Origin: DASSUW01 sp963740605
GTDB taxonomy: Bacteria; Actinomycetota; Thermoleophilia; Solirubrobacterales; Solirubrobacteraceae
Reading direction: 5' to 3'
DNA length: 64,000 nucleotides
Assembly (NCBI GenBank): GCA_963740605.1
Contig: CAVUFC010000010.1
Span: forward strand, 372,001-436,000
Part shown: piece after piece, positions 54,037 to 62,949 of the stretch
How positions within the stretch are numbered: position 1 is the first letter of the stretch
How the letters are laid out: each line of letters begins with the position of its first letter
Translations under genes and position numbers: made by a program
The notes under the pieces: generated by a model
Told to the model about the DNA's origin: nothing
The model's input: the letters and a program-made list of their open reading frames with translations, nothing else
Database searches by the model: none

Positions 54037-54722
54037 CAGGCGACCGTCCCCGAGTGCAGCGCGATGATGCCGCCGGCGGTGAGGATCCAGCGCACGTCGC
54101 GCAGCCCGAGGCCGTGCATCTGCGCCCCGAGCTCACGCGGGCCGGGAAAGCGCTTGACCGAGTTGGGCAGATACGAGTACGCCTGGTCCTCGCCGGTGAC
54201 GCGTCCGAGCAGTGGCACGATGCGATCGAACCAGAGCGAGAAGAAGGTTGACAAGGGGGGCTTGGTCGGCGTCGTGATCTCGAGCACCACGACACGGCCG
54301 CCCGGGCGCACCACGCGCACCATCTCGGACAGGCCACCGCGCAGGTCGGAGAAGTTGCGGGCGCCGAAGCCGACCGTCGCCGCGTCGAACGCGTCGTCCG
54401 GATACGGGAGCGCGAGCGCGTTGGCCTGCTCCCAGCGGACGTCGCGGTTCTTCACGCGGGCCCGTTCCAGCATGCCCTCCGAGAAGTCCGAGCCGACGAC
54501 CTCGCCGCCGCGTCGGGCCAGCGCGATCGCCAGGTCGCCCGTACCGGTCGCGACGTCGAGCGCGCGCGAGCCCGGGCCGACGCGAGCCAGATCCGCCGCC
54601 CGCTCACGCCAGCGGTGATGGAGCCCGGCCGTCATGACCGAGTTCATGACGTCGTAGACCCCCGCGATGCGATCGAACATCGCGCGGACCTGCCCTTCCT
54701 CGAGCGTCCCGGTGGCGGTCAG
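54036..54722 (-). CDS. menG: Demethylmenaquinone methyltransferase
   Basis: 228 residues if translation starts at CTG 54722, which overlaps the preceding stop (CTGA); the first ATG is at 54680 (MFDRIAGVYDVMN) and would drop the normally conserved residues before the first helix. SAM motifs are ALDVATGTGDLAIALA, GSDFSEGML and NALALPYPDDAFDAATVGFG, then VVRPGGRVVVLEITTP, with SYLPNSVKRFPGP near the end. It catalyses the last step of menaquinone synthesis, serving the cytochrome bc complex encoded upstream. Confidence 0.92.
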   Translation of the reverse strand: MTATGTLEEGQVRAMFDRIAGVYDVMNSVMTAGLHHRWRERAADLARVGPGSRALDVATGTGDLAIALARRGGEVVGSDFSEGMLERARVKNRDVRWEQANALALPYPDDAFDAATVGFGARNFSDLRGGLSEMVRVVRPGGRVVVLEITTPTKPPLSTFFSLWFDRIVPLLGRVTGEDQAYSYLPNSVKRFPGPRELGAQMHGLGLRDVRWILTAGGIIALHSGTVA

Positions 54723-55435
54723 TTGCCTTCGCTGCCGTCGAGCTGGGAGAGGAAGGCGACAAGGTCGTTCTTCTTCTGCTCGGGCAGCCCCCGATACGAC
54801 GGCATCGGAGCCGTCGGGTTCTCGAGCGTCCGCCGGATGGCGGCCGCCGGCAATCGGTTGCCGATCTCGGTCAGGTTCGGGCCCGGGCCGCCGTTGCCGT
54901 TCTCGCCGATCTTGTGGCACGCCAGACAGCCGGATTGCGCGGCGACCAGCTTTCCCGGCTCGTACTGCGGCGCGACCTTGTACTCGATCTCGTTCGGCGA
55001 GCCCGCATTGGCGCCGAGAAAGGTCAGGTACGCCATCGCGCCGATCACGGCGATGCCGGTGAACGTGGCGATCGGCCGCCGCTCGGGTCGCCGCTCGGGC
55101 GAGCGGTCGATGAACGGCAGCATGATGATCAGGATCATGCAGAGCGTCGGGATCCCGATCGTGGCGAGCGGTGTGAGCTCCGGCGGCTTGATGACGCGCA
55201 GCAGCTCGAACAGGAAGAAGAAGTACCACTCCGGCCGCGGCACGTACGTGGTCGTCGTCGGGTCGGCCTTCGGGCCGAGCTCGGCGCCCAGCACGATCGA
55301 CAGCACGGCGATCAGGAGCACCACGATCGCGGCCATCATGCTGTCCTTGGCGACCGCGTAGGGGTAGAACGGCTTCCCCTTCGACTTCAGGATGTAGTAG
55401 TCGCGGAGGTACGCCTCCTTCTCCGCCTGGTTCAT
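54719..55435 (-). CDS. qcrC: Menaquinol:cytochrome c reductase, subunit IV-cytochrome c fusion
   Basis: 238 residues. The first 140 form the cytochrome b C-terminal domain/subunit IV (VPRPEWYFFFLFELLRV, the PEWY quinol-site motif, with three helices); the rest is a small c-type cytochrome with heme site SGCLACHKIGENG and a distal Met region (TAPMPSY). This fusion corresponds to QcrC of Gram-positive bc complexes. It overlaps menG and follows qcrB by one base. Confidence 0.93.
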   Translation of the reverse strand: MNQAEKEAYLRDYYILKSKGKPFYPYAVAKDSMMAAIVVLLIAVLSIVLGAELGPKADPTTTTYVPRPEWYFFFLFELLRVIKPPELTPLATIGIPTLCMILIIMLPFIDRSPERRPERRPIATFTGIAVIGAMAYLTFLGANAGSPNEIEYKVAPQYEPGKLVAAQSGCLACHKIGENGNGGPGPNLTEIGNRLPAAAIRRTLENPTAPMPSYRGLPEQKKNDLVAFLSQLDGSEGN

Positions 55436-55436
55436 C

Positions 55437-56234
55437 TCAGACCTTGTCCTCGACGAGATCGTCGTCGACCGGGACCTTCTGCCACGGCGGCGCCGTGGTC
55501 CCCAGCCGGGTGACGAGGTAGATGTGCGCGCCGATCATCGCGGCGATCAAGCCGGGGATGAGCAGCATGTGGATCGCATAGAAGCGCGACAAAGTCGTCG
55601 CTCCGAACTCCGCCCCTCCACGCAGGAAATCACCCAGGAACGGGCCGACGACCGGGCCTGACGCGGTGATGTTCGCCGCCACGATCGTCGCCCAGTAGGA
55701 GCGCTGGTCGAACGGCAGCAGATAGCCGGTGAGCGCCATCACGAACGTGAGCAGCAGCAGCACGAAGCCGATGATCCAGTTGAGCTCGCGCGGGTACTTG
55801 TAGGCGCCGAAGAAGAACACGCGGCCCATGTGCAGGAAGATGAGGATGACCATCATGGTCGACCCCCACTTGTGCATCCCGCGCACGAACTCGCCGAGGA
55901 AGACGTCGTTGGTGATATGGCGGGCCGACTCGTACGCGTCGGTGACCGATGGCGTGTAGTACATCGCCAGGAACACGCCGGTCACGGCCTGGGACAGGAA
56001 GGCGAACATCGTCGCCGACCCCAACGTGTAGAACCAGTTCGTCCCCTTCGGCACCTTCCGGAACATCACCCACCGGAGCGCACCGGACAGCGAGGTGCGC
56101 TCGTCGATCCAGTCGACGGCCGAGATCCCGCCTTCCTTCGCGAGGTCGAGCGGACGCGCCTGCTCGGTCTCGTGCGGCCGCTTGGGCCGGGGGTTCAGCG
56201 TCTTCGGGATCGGCGGGACGGGAAGCTTGGGCAT
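55437..56234 (-). CDS. qcrB: Menaquinol:cytochrome c reductase, cytochrome b subunit
   Basis: 265 residues with four core helices. Paired heme histidines lie in VRGMHKWGSTMMVILIFLHM and in YAIHMLLIPGLIAAMIGAHI; YPRELNWIIGF and GYLLPFDQRSYWAT are family blocks. It binds the hemes and quinol. A soluble N-terminal extension (LSGALRWVMFRKVPKG region) precedes helix 1. Confidence 0.95.
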   Translation of the reverse strand: MPKLPVPPIPKTLNPRPKRPHETEQARPLDLAKEGGISAVDWIDERTSLSGALRWVMFRKVPKGTNWFYTLGSATMFAFLSQAVTGVFLAMYYTPSVTDAYESARHITNDVFLGEFVRGMHKWGSTMMVILIFLHMGRVFFFGAYKYPRELNWIIGFVLLLLTFVMALTGYLLPFDQRSYWATIVAANITASGPVVGPFLGDFLRGGAEFGATTLSRFYAIHMLLIPGLIAAMIGAHIYLVTRLGTTAPPWQKVPVDDDLVEDKV

Positions 56235-56237
56235 CGT

Positions 56238-56948
56238 CTAGTTCGGCTGTGACGCCATCTTCGGGGTCGAGAAGCGGCCGGGGTACAGGTACTGCCCGAT
56301 CCCGTCCAGGTCCTGCCCGGGATCGCGGTAGCTCGGGAAGCGCTCGAACTCGGAGTTGACCGAGTAGCGCGGCCCGATCTCGAGCTGCCCGTCGCGCACG
56401 CGGACGTAGAAACGGTCGAGCGGGCGCACCGGCGGCCCGCCGTCGACCTTGCCGGTGAAGTCGTACACGCCACCGTGGCACGGGCAGATGAAGCGCTCCG
56501 ACGCGGCAACGAAGCGGACCGGGCAGCCCAGGTGCATGCAGCGCGTGGACAGCGCCACGAAGTCGCCGCCCCGCTCGTCGGCGTACGGGATGTTCGGATC
56601 CTTGTCGCCGTCGATCTTCGGGTTGTGGGCGCGGATGTAGACGGTGGACTTGCCGACCTCGCCGATGCCCGGGACCGTGGTGATGACGCGCGGCAGGTAG
56701 GTGTCGTCCGGGAACTGGTCGGGCGGGCCGACGGCCTCCCAGCGCACCGGCGGCCGCTCGAACACCGCAGAGCCGATCGCGAAGCCCAGCGCCGGGAGCG
56801 TGAACGTCATGACGGCGACGCCGCCGGCGACCTGCACCGTCAACCCCATCATGCGCCGGCGCGTGACGGTCTCGCCCTCGAAGGCGCCCGGGATCAGGCG
56901 CTCGGACGTGTACTTCGGCTTTGGTGGCTTGCGACGGGGGGCAGGCAC
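56238..56948 (-). CDS. qcrA: Menaquinol:cytochrome c reductase, Rieske iron-sulfur subunit
   Basis: 236 residues. The [2Fe-2S] ligands are in CMHLGCPV and CPCHGGVYD. The N-terminus carries a twin-arginine-like TRRRMMGL followed by a membrane helix (VQVAGGVAVMTFTLPALGFA), so folded export by Tat is expected; tatA and tatC are 4 kb away. It is the first gene of the qcrABC-menG-polyprenyl synthase unit. Confidence 0.95.
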   Translation of the reverse strand: MPAPRRKPPKPKYTSERLIPGAFEGETVTRRRMMGLTVQVAGGVAVMTFTLPALGFAIGSAVFERPPVRWEAVGPPDQFPDDTYLPRVITTVPGIGEVGKSTVYIRAHNPKIDGDKDPNIPYADERGGDFVALSTRCMHLGCPVRFVAASERFICPCHGGVYDFTGKVDGGPPVRPLDRFYVRVRDGQLEIGPRYSVNSEFERFPSYRDPGQDLDGIGQYLYPGRFSTPKMASQPN

Positions 56949-57000
56949 TGAGAGTCCGAACGATATCGACCCGAGGCCGGCGAGCGGCCGGTCGCTGGAG

Positions 57001-57462
57001 TTACCCGGCGCCGCGCCACGCGGCCTTGACGGCCTCGTGGTCCGCGGGCGGACCGTCGCCCACCGCGCGCGCCCCGGCCTCCCAAACCGCAGCGGCGCGC
57101 TCGGGGTCGCCTTCGGCGTGGGCCTGGGCGGCGAGCGAGATCACGTCGGCGAGCTCTCCGACCGCCTGGAGGTCGCCGAGCTCGGCCAGCCGGGCCAGCC
57201 CGAGCGCGTACAGGCGATCGCCGGCGAGCAGCGACAGATCCGGGTCCGCCGGCGTCACGACACGCCCGGACCGGTAGTGCAGGAGGTAGCCCTCGTGGAT
57301 CTCCTCGACGAGCAGCGCGTAGTCGTCCTCGTGGCCGGCGGCGCGGGTGCCGTCGGCGGCGACGGCGCCGTAGTGCCCGCCGTCGGACGCCGCGGACAGC
57401 TCGTCGGCGAGCAGCCCGCCTCGGGCGCGCACGTCGCTGGCGAGCCGGTCGAGCACGCTCAT
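57001..57462 (-). CDS. Hypothetical protein downstream of hemL
   Basis: 153 residues (MSVLDRLASDVRARGGLLAD). It is helical and acidic, with HEDDYALLVEEIHEGYLLHY and a TPADPDLSLLAGDRLYALGL block, then helical repeats. Its ATG overlaps the hemL stop (ATGA), so it belongs to the heme operon. No family recognised. Confidence 0.75.
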   Translation of the reverse strand: MSVLDRLASDVRARGGLLADELSAASDGGHYGAVAADGTRAAGHEDDYALLVEEIHEGYLLHYRSGRVVTPADPDLSLLAGDRLYALGLARLAELGDLQAVGELADVISLAAQAHAEGDPERAAAVWEAGARAVGDGPPADHEAVKAAWRGAG

Positions 57463-58796
57463 CGGGCAACCCCGCGATGTTCGCGCAGCGAACTCGCAAG
57501 GCCAGGCTTGCTTGGCCCGATCTCCGCGAACGCCGCGGCGGCGGCCTCGACGGTGCGAGTGATGTGCTCGCTGGTGTGGGCGAGCGACGGGAACCAGGCC
57601 TCGAACTGCGACGGCGGCGGGTACACACCGCGCGCCAGCAGCGCCCGGCACCAGGCGCCGTAGGCCTCGGTGTCGCAGGCGGCCGCGCCCGCGTAGTCGG
57701 TCGGCGCCTCGGCGGCGAAGAAGACGGTCAGCAGCCCGGTCGTGTGCGTGACCGACACCGGGCGGTCGGCGGCGGCCTCGCGCAGCCCATCGGCGAGGGC
57801 GGCGGTCGTCGTCGACAGCGTCAGGTACGCCTCCTCGTCGAGCAGCGACAGCGTCGCGCAACCCGCAGCCACGGCGAGCGGATTGCCGCTCAGCGTGCCG
57901 GCCTGGTAGACGTCGCCGGCCGGGGCGATCCGCTCCATCAGCGCCACCGAGCCGCCGTACGCGGCGGCGGGCAGCCCGCCGCCGAGGATCTTGCCCATGA
58001 TCGTCAGGTCGGGCGAGACGCCGGTCAGCTCCTGCGCGCCGCCCGGGGCGATCCGGAAGCCGGTGATGACCTCGTCGAACACGAGCAGCGCGCCGTGCTC
58101 GGTCGCCAACTCGCGCAGGAGCTCGAGGAAGCCGCAGCCGGGAGGGACGAGCCCCATGTTGGCCGGGTACGGCTCGCACAGGACGGCCGCGAGCTCGTGC
58201 TCGGCGAACGCGGCGCGCACCGCCTCCGCGTCGTTCCATGGGACCACCACGGTGTCCGCCGCGGCCGACGCCGGCACGCCCGGCGAGGCCGGGATGCCCT
58301 GCGTGGCGAGGCCGGAGCCCGCCTCGGCGAGCAGCCCGTCGACGTGGCCGTGGTAGGCGCCGGCGAACTTGAGCAGCTTGTCGCGGCCGGTCGCGGCGCG
58401 TGCGAGCCGGATCGCGCTCATCGTGGCTTCGGTGCCCGAGGACGTCATCCGCAGCATGTCGACGGCGGGCATACGCGAGCACACGAGGTCGGCGAGCTCG
58501 ACTTCGGCGGCGGTCGGCGCGCCGAACGTCGTTCCCTTCGCCGCGGCTTCGTTCACCGCCTCGACCACCGCCGGCGGCGCGTGGCCGTGGATCAGCGGCC
58601 CCCACGAGCAGACGTAGTCGACGTACGTGTTGCCGTCGACGTCGAAGATCTCGGCGCCCTCGGCACGGTCGATGAAGATCGGGTCGCGGCCGATCGAGCG
58701 CATTGCCCGCACCGGCGAGTTCACGCCACCCGGGAGGACGTGCAGCGCGCGCCGATAGAGCTCCGCCGATCGGACGTCGGAGAGCGAGGTGGTCAG
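57459..58796 (-). CDS. hemL: Glutamate-1-semialdehyde 2,1-aminomutase
   Basis: 445 residues from a CTG at 58796 that overlaps the preceding stop (CTGA) and has GGAGGAGGA about 7 bases upstream. This start gives SAELYRRALHVLPGGVNSPV, conserved in the family; the next usable start (GTG 58724) is within GGVNSP and would remove it. PLP-enzyme blocks are GTEATMSAIRLAR, FAGAYHGH, LVFDEVITGFR, TIMGKILGGGLPAAAYGG (PLP lysine) and GTLSGNPLA. It makes 5-aminolevulinate for hemB. Confidence 0.95.
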   Translation of the reverse strand: MTTSLSDVRSAELYRRALHVLPGGVNSPVRAMRSIGRDPIFIDRAEGAEIFDVDGNTYVDYVCSWGPLIHGHAPPAVVEAVNEAAAKGTTFGAPTAAEVELADLVCSRMPAVDMLRMTSSGTEATMSAIRLARAATGRDKLLKFAGAYHGHVDGLLAEAGSGLATQGIPASPGVPASAAADTVVVPWNDAEAVRAAFAEHELAAVLCEPYPANMGLVPPGCGFLELLRELATEHGALLVFDEVITGFRIAPGGAQELTGVSPDLTIMGKILGGGLPAAAYGGSVALMERIAPAGDVYQAGTLSGNPLAVAAGCATLSLLDEEAYLTLSTTTAALADGLREAAADRPVSVTHTTGLLTVFFAAEAPTDYAGAAACDTEAYGAWCRALLARGVYPPPSQFEAWFPSLAHTSEHITRTVEAAAAAFAEIGPSKPGLASSLREHRGVAR

Positions 58797-59848
58797 GCCC
58801 GCTCCTCCTCCCAGCGGCGGAAGTCGTCTGTGAAATAGAGCATCCGGACCTTCTTGAACTCGGTCGAGGAGTACAGCGTCGCGCGCTCGCTAATGCCCGT
58901 CGTCTCCGCGATCGAATCGAGAATCGCGTCGCATTCCTCCTTCGAGCGACCGTGGGCCATCGTGAAGACCGAGTACGGCCAGTCCGGATAGGTGGGCCGC
59001 TGGTAGCAGTGCGAGACGCCGCGGAACGCCGCCATCCGCCTGCCGGTCGCCAACACGTCGTCCTCGGGCACCTTCCACACGCCCATGCCGTTGGCGCTGA
59101 AGCCGGCGCGGCGGTGGAACAGGATCGCGGCGACACGGCGCAGGCCTTCACGCTCGCGCAGCGACTGCAGGCGCGCGAGCACCTCCTCCTGCGAGGTCCC
59201 GAGCCGCTCGGCGGCCGGCGCGTACGGCTCCGGGATCACCGGCATCGGGCCCTGGGTCGCGCGGATCGTCTCGACGTCGATCTCCGAGAGCTCGATCGGG
59301 TCGAGCTCGCGCGGCTCGACGGCCTCACCGGCCGCGGCGAGCGCGTCGGTCCCGGCCTCCATCTCGAGCTCCATGCGGATCTTGAACAGCTTCAGCGTCG
59401 GGAGCTGGCGGATCGACTGCGCTCCGGTCTCGGCGGCCAGCACGTCGAGCGTGCCCTGCAGGCCCAGTTTCGACCCCGGCTCGGTGGCGATGGTGAACCA
59501 CAGGTTGAAGTCGTGGTTGCGGAGGTAGTTGTGGGTGACGCCCGGGTGCGCGTTGATGATCTTGGCGGCGCGATGCGGGTGCTCAGCGTCGACCTTCGCG
59601 GCCACGAGCATCGATTGGTAGCCGAGCGCGCGCGTGTCGAAGATCGGCGTGATCTCGCGGATGATCCGCTTGTCGAGCAGGCGCTGGACGCGGGTCATCA
59701 CCTCGGCCTCGGAGATGCCGGCGAGCCCGGCGACATGCGCGAACGGCTGGCGGCAGAGGTCGAAGCTCCCCTGCATCAGGTTCAGCAGCTTCTTGTCGAC
59801 CTCGTCGAGCGGGATCGCCGCGCCGTCCCGGCGCGACCGGATCTTCAT
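58793..59848 (-). CDS. Siroheme decarboxylase-like (AhbA/AhbB-type, Lrp/AsnC fold) two-domain protein
   Basis: 351 residues from ATG 59848, which overlaps the hemB stop (ATGA); an ATG nine bases earlier is less likely. Two tandem AsnC-like units are visible: each has a winged helix (EVDKKLLNLMQGSFDLCRQP and ETIRATQGPMPVIPEPYAPA regions) and a ferredoxin-like domain, the first with GVTHNYLRNHDFNLWFTIA and the second with GVSHCYQRPTYPDWPYSVF. This matches heme-pathway siroheme decarboxylases rather than an Lrp repressor. Its place between hemB and hemL supports a tetrapyrrole role. Confidence 0.82.
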   Translation of the reverse strand: MKIRSRRDGAAIPLDEVDKKLLNLMQGSFDLCRQPFAHVAGLAGISEAEVMTRVQRLLDKRIIREITPIFDTRALGYQSMLVAAKVDAEHPHRAAKIINAHPGVTHNYLRNHDFNLWFTIATEPGSKLGLQGTLDVLAAETGAQSIRQLPTLKLFKIRMELEMEAGTDALAAAGEAVEPRELDPIELSEIDVETIRATQGPMPVIPEPYAPAAERLGTSQEEVLARLQSLREREGLRRVAAILFHRRAGFSANGMGVWKVPEDDVLATGRRMAAFRGVSHCYQRPTYPDWPYSVFTMAHGRSKEECDAILDSIAETTGISERATLYSSTEFKKVRMLYFTDDFRRWEEERA

Positions 59849-60819
59849 GCCAGCCATCGGGCGACGTCCTTAGCGTGGTAGGTGATCACGATGTCGGCGC
59901 CGGCGCGGCGGATGCCGGTGAGCGTCTCGAGGACGGCCGCGCGCTCGTCGAGCAGCCCTTGGGCGGCGGCGGCCTTGACCATCGCGTACTCACCACTGAC
60001 GTTGTAGGCCGCGACCGGCAGATCGGTGCTCTCGCGCACGCGGCGGATGACGTCCAGATACGGGAGCGCGGGCTTGACCATCACGATGTCGGCACCTTCG
60101 GCAGCATCGAGCGCCACCTCGCGCAGCGCCTCGCGGGCGTTGGCCGGATCCATCTGGTAGCCGCGGCGGTCGCCCTCCTGCGGCGCCGAGTCAGCCGCTT
60201 CACGGAACGGCCCGTAGAAGGCGGACGCGAACTTCGCGCTGTAGGCGACGATCGGCGTCTCGGCCAGGCCGTGGTCGTCGAGCGCGGCGCGCAGCGCTCC
60301 CACGCGGCCGTCCATCATGTCGCTGGGCGCGACGGCGTCGGCGCCGGCCTCGGCCTGCGATACGGCGGTGCGCGCCAGGAGCTCGAGCGTCGCGTCGTTG
60401 TCGACGACGCCGTCCGGCCGCAGCACGCCGCAGTGGCCGTGGCTCGTGTACTCGCACAGGCACAGGTCGGTGATCACCAGCAGATCGGGATGCGCGGCCT
60501 TGATCGCCCGCGTCGCGAGCTGGATGACGCCCTCGTCGTCCCATGCGCCGGAGCCCTGCTCGTCCTTGTGCGCGGGCAGCCCGAAGAGCAGCACACCGGG
60601 AATCCCGAGCGCGGCGGCTTCGCCGGCCTCCTCGACCGCGCCGTCGATCGAGAGGTGATCAATGCCGGGCATGGTCGGGATCGGGGTCCGGCGCTCGGAG
60701 CCCGCGACGACGAACATCGGGTAGATCAGGTGGTCGACCGACAGCTCGGTCTCGCGCACCAGGCCGCGCAACAGGCCGGTGCGGCGGAGGCGCCGGAGAC
60801 GGGTGGCGGGGAAGCTCAC
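59845..60819 (-). CDS. hemB: Delta-aminolevulinic acid dehydratase (porphobilinogen synthase)
   Basis: 324 residues from GTG. The zinc site is DLCLCEYTSHGHCG with three cysteines, and the Schiff-base lysines lie in VAYSAKFASAFYGPFREA and MVKPALPYLD. It condenses two 5-aminolevulinates. It heads the operon hemB-siroheme decarboxylase-hemL-hypothetical, all joined by four-base overlaps. Confidence 0.97.
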   Translation of the reverse strand: MSFPATRLRRLRRTGLLRGLVRETELSVDHLIYPMFVVAGSERRTPIPTMPGIDHLSIDGAVEEAGEAAALGIPGVLLFGLPAHKDEQGSGAWDDEGVIQLATRAIKAAHPDLLVITDLCLCEYTSHGHCGVLRPDGVVDNDATLELLARTAVSQAEAGADAVAPSDMMDGRVGALRAALDDHGLAETPIVAYSAKFASAFYGPFREAADSAPQEGDRRGYQMDPANAREALREVALDAAEGADIVMVKPALPYLDVIRRVRESTDLPVAAYNVSGEYAMVKAAAAQGLLDERAAVLETLTGIRRAGADIVITYHAKDVARWLA

Positions 60820-60833
60820 AAACAGCGACTATA
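60820..60833 (-). promoter_or_regulatory. Candidate hemB promoter, leaderless
   Basis: TATAGT (60833-60828) lies eight bases before the hemB GTG, so transcription would begin at or next to the start codon. No good -35 is seen. Confidence 0.5.
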
Positions 60834-60862
60834 GGGTTTCGCCCTCCGGTCGCCGGAAACCC
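60834..60862 (-). terminator. Hairpin after the ABC exporter operon
   Basis: GGGTTTC (60834-60840) and GAAACCC (60856-60862) pair, with an inner CCGG-TCG-CCGG. It lies between the permease stop and the hemB promoter and probably separates the two transcripts. No clear T-run. Confidence 0.55.
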
Positions 60863-60871
60863 CGCCGGGTG

Positions 60872-62224
60872 TCAGCCGAACCGCCGCAGCGCGATTCGCG
60901 CCAGGACCCAGAAGCCGACGGTCAATCCGAGCAGGTGCACTATCGGCAGTAGTAGCTCGCCCCCGTTGATGGCCCCGTCGAGCGCCCGCAGCGCCGGCTT
61001 GAACGGGAACAGGCCGGACACGAAGTTGACGACGTCGTAGAGCGCGGGGCTCACGCTCCCGGACGGGACGAGCGCCAGGAACACGATCGGGAGCGCGAGT
61101 AGGAAGGCCAGCAGCGACGCGGCGCGGACCTCGCGCGTGAGGCCTCCGATCGCCACGCCCATGGCGGCGAAGCCGAGCGCGCCGCCGGTCAGCGCCGCCA
61201 GCCACGCGGGGATCCGGCTCCAGTCGAGCCCGACGAACGCCGCCAGCCCGAACAGCATCACCAGCGTCACCGCGAGCGCGCACAACGCGCTCAGCACGAC
61301 CTTCTCGGTGAGCAGCGCGCTGCGCGACACCAACCCGCGCACGAGCCGGCCGAACGCCTGCTCCTCGCGCTCGAGCGCGAGCAGGCCGGCCGCGAGCAGA
61401 ACGGTGACGAACATCAGCGAGACGGCGACCGCCACGGCCACCGCGAACGAGTCGAGCGACGTCCGGCTGCCGTTCACGATCGTCTTCTTGATCTGCACCG
61501 GCGAGCCGATCGAGGCGAGGATGGGCTTCGAAACGTCGAGGTTGTCGGCGGCCAGGCGGGCGAAGCGCGAGACCTGCTCCAACGCCACGCGCTCGCTGGA
61601 GTCCTGCGGCAGCGTCGCGGCGACCCCGTCGACGATCGCGTGCGCCTTCTGGAGGCCGAGGATGTTGATGTCGCCGACCAGTGGGAGCGACACGTCGCCG
61701 CCGCGGACGATGGTGTCGATGTAGCCGGCCGACGCGCGCAGCACGGTGTCCGACAGCGCCTTGTTGGCCTCGGCCAGCCGCGCCTCGATCGTCGACTCGA
61801 CGAAGCGGCGCTTCACCGGGTCCTCGGCGTTGTAGTAGACCTCGACCGTCGGCGCCGTGCCGCCGCCCAGGCCGAGCATCGCGCGCAGCCGCTTCGTCGC
61901 GTCCTCCGGGATCACCAGCGCGCCCAGCACCTCACCGGACCGCACCTTCGCGATCGCCTCCTCGCGACTGTGCACGGTCACCGGCTCGATCGAGTCGAAC
62001 AGCCGGCCGGCATAGTCCTTGACGTCGAGCGTGCGACCGCCGACGCGGAACTGGCTGTCCCCGCTCGGAACCAGGTTGGCGAACGCGACCTTCGGCTTGT
62101 CCGGGCCGCCGGAGAGCGCGAGCCCGAACAGCACGGCGATCACGATCGGGTAGATCACGAGCAGCGCGACCAGGAGCGGCGAGCGGCGCAGGATCTGCAG
62201 GTCCTTGAGGAAGAGCCAGCGCAT
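60872..62224 (-). CDS. ABC-2-type exporter permease
   Basis: 450 residues. A first helix (about 15-37, PLLVALLVIYPIVIAVLFG), a large outer domain (about 40-260) and five further helices follow the YhgE/Pip-to-ABC2_membrane_3 layout. Blocks such as AGLLALEREEQAFGRLVRGL are typical of ABC-2 permeases. It is coupled by TGATG to the ATPase gene. Substrate unknown. Confidence 0.9.
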   Translation of the reverse strand: MRWLFLKDLQILRRSPLLVALLVIYPIVIAVLFGLALSGGPDKPKVAFANLVPSGDSQFRVGGRTLDVKDYAGRLFDSIEPVTVHSREEAIAKVRSGEVLGALVIPEDATKRLRAMLGLGGGTAPTVEVYYNAEDPVKRRFVESTIEARLAEANKALSDTVLRASAGYIDTIVRGGDVSLPLVGDINILGLQKAHAIVDGVAATLPQDSSERVALEQVSRFARLAADNLDVSKPILASIGSPVQIKKTIVNGSRTSLDSFAVAVAVAVSLMFVTVLLAAGLLALEREEQAFGRLVRGLVSRSALLTEKVVLSALCALAVTLVMLFGLAAFVGLDWSRIPAWLAALTGGALGFAAMGVAIGGLTREVRAASLLAFLLALPIVFLALVPSGSVSPALYDVVNFVSGLFPFKPALRALDGAINGGELLLPIVHLLGLTVGFWVLARIALRRFG

Positions 62225-62907
62225 CAGTGGCCTTTCTCATGGAGAAAGCGGACGAACGCGGTCTCGAAGTCGGGCACCGCGGCGTCGCCGCCCGTGGCCG
62301 TCTCGAGCTGCGCGGGCGTGCCGGTGAACAGCAGCTCGCCGTCGGCCAACACGAGCAGGCGATCGGCCTGCCGCTCGGCCTCGCCGACGTCGTGCGTGGA
62401 GAAGAGCACGGTCGTGCCGAGCTCGTTGAGGAAGTCCCACAGCCGCTCCCGCTGGCGCGGATCGAGCGAGGCCGACGGCTCGTCGAGCAGGAGCACGGCC
62501 GGATCGCCGAGCAGGCCGATCGCGATGTTGACCCGCTGGCGATTGCCGCCCGAGAGCTTGCTCACCTCGTCGTCGGCGCGCTCGCCGAGCGCGGTCTGCT
62601 CGAGCATCCGGACGACGGTCCGCTCGACGTCCGCCACCTTCTCCAGCCGCGCGAACAGGCGCAGGTTCTCCGCCACCGACAGCTTCGAGTACAGCGCAGG
62701 GTGCTGCGGGACCCAGCCGATCGGGCCATCGTGGGTGATCGCGCCCGCCGACGGTTTCAGCGCGCCGGCGAGGATCTGCAGGAGCGTCGTCTTGCCGGCG
62801 CCGTTCGGGCCGATCACCGCGACCCGCTCGCCGTCGGCGACCTCGAAGGAGACCGCCCGCAGCGCGTCGCGGTCGCCGTAGCGCATCGATATGGACTCCG
62901 CGCGCAT
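62224..62907 (-). CDS. ABC exporter ATP-binding protein
   Basis: 227 residues. Walker A GPNGAGKTT, signature LSGGNRQRV, Walker B VLLLDEPSASLDPRQ and STHDVGEAE are intact. It drives the permease encoded immediately downstream. Confidence 0.94.
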   Translation of the reverse strand: MRAESISMRYGDRDALRAVSFEVADGERVAVIGPNGAGKTTLLQILAGALKPSAGAITHDGPIGWVPQHPALYSKLSVAENLRLFARLEKVADVERTVVRMLEQTALGERADDEVSKLSGGNRQRVNIAIGLLGDPAVLLLDEPSASLDPRQRERLWDFLNELGTTVLFSTHDVGEAERQADRLLVLADGELLFTGTPAQLETATGGDAAVPDFETAFVRFLHEKGH

Positions 62908-62949
62908 TAGTGACGCCGCCCGGTGGCGTCGAACGACCGAATCACGCCA

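Noticed and set aside
58793..59848. Lrp/AsnC transcription regulator
   Set aside because: The two-domain form, the tetrapyrrole operon and the HNYLRNHD / HCYQRPTY segments fit siroheme decarboxylase better.
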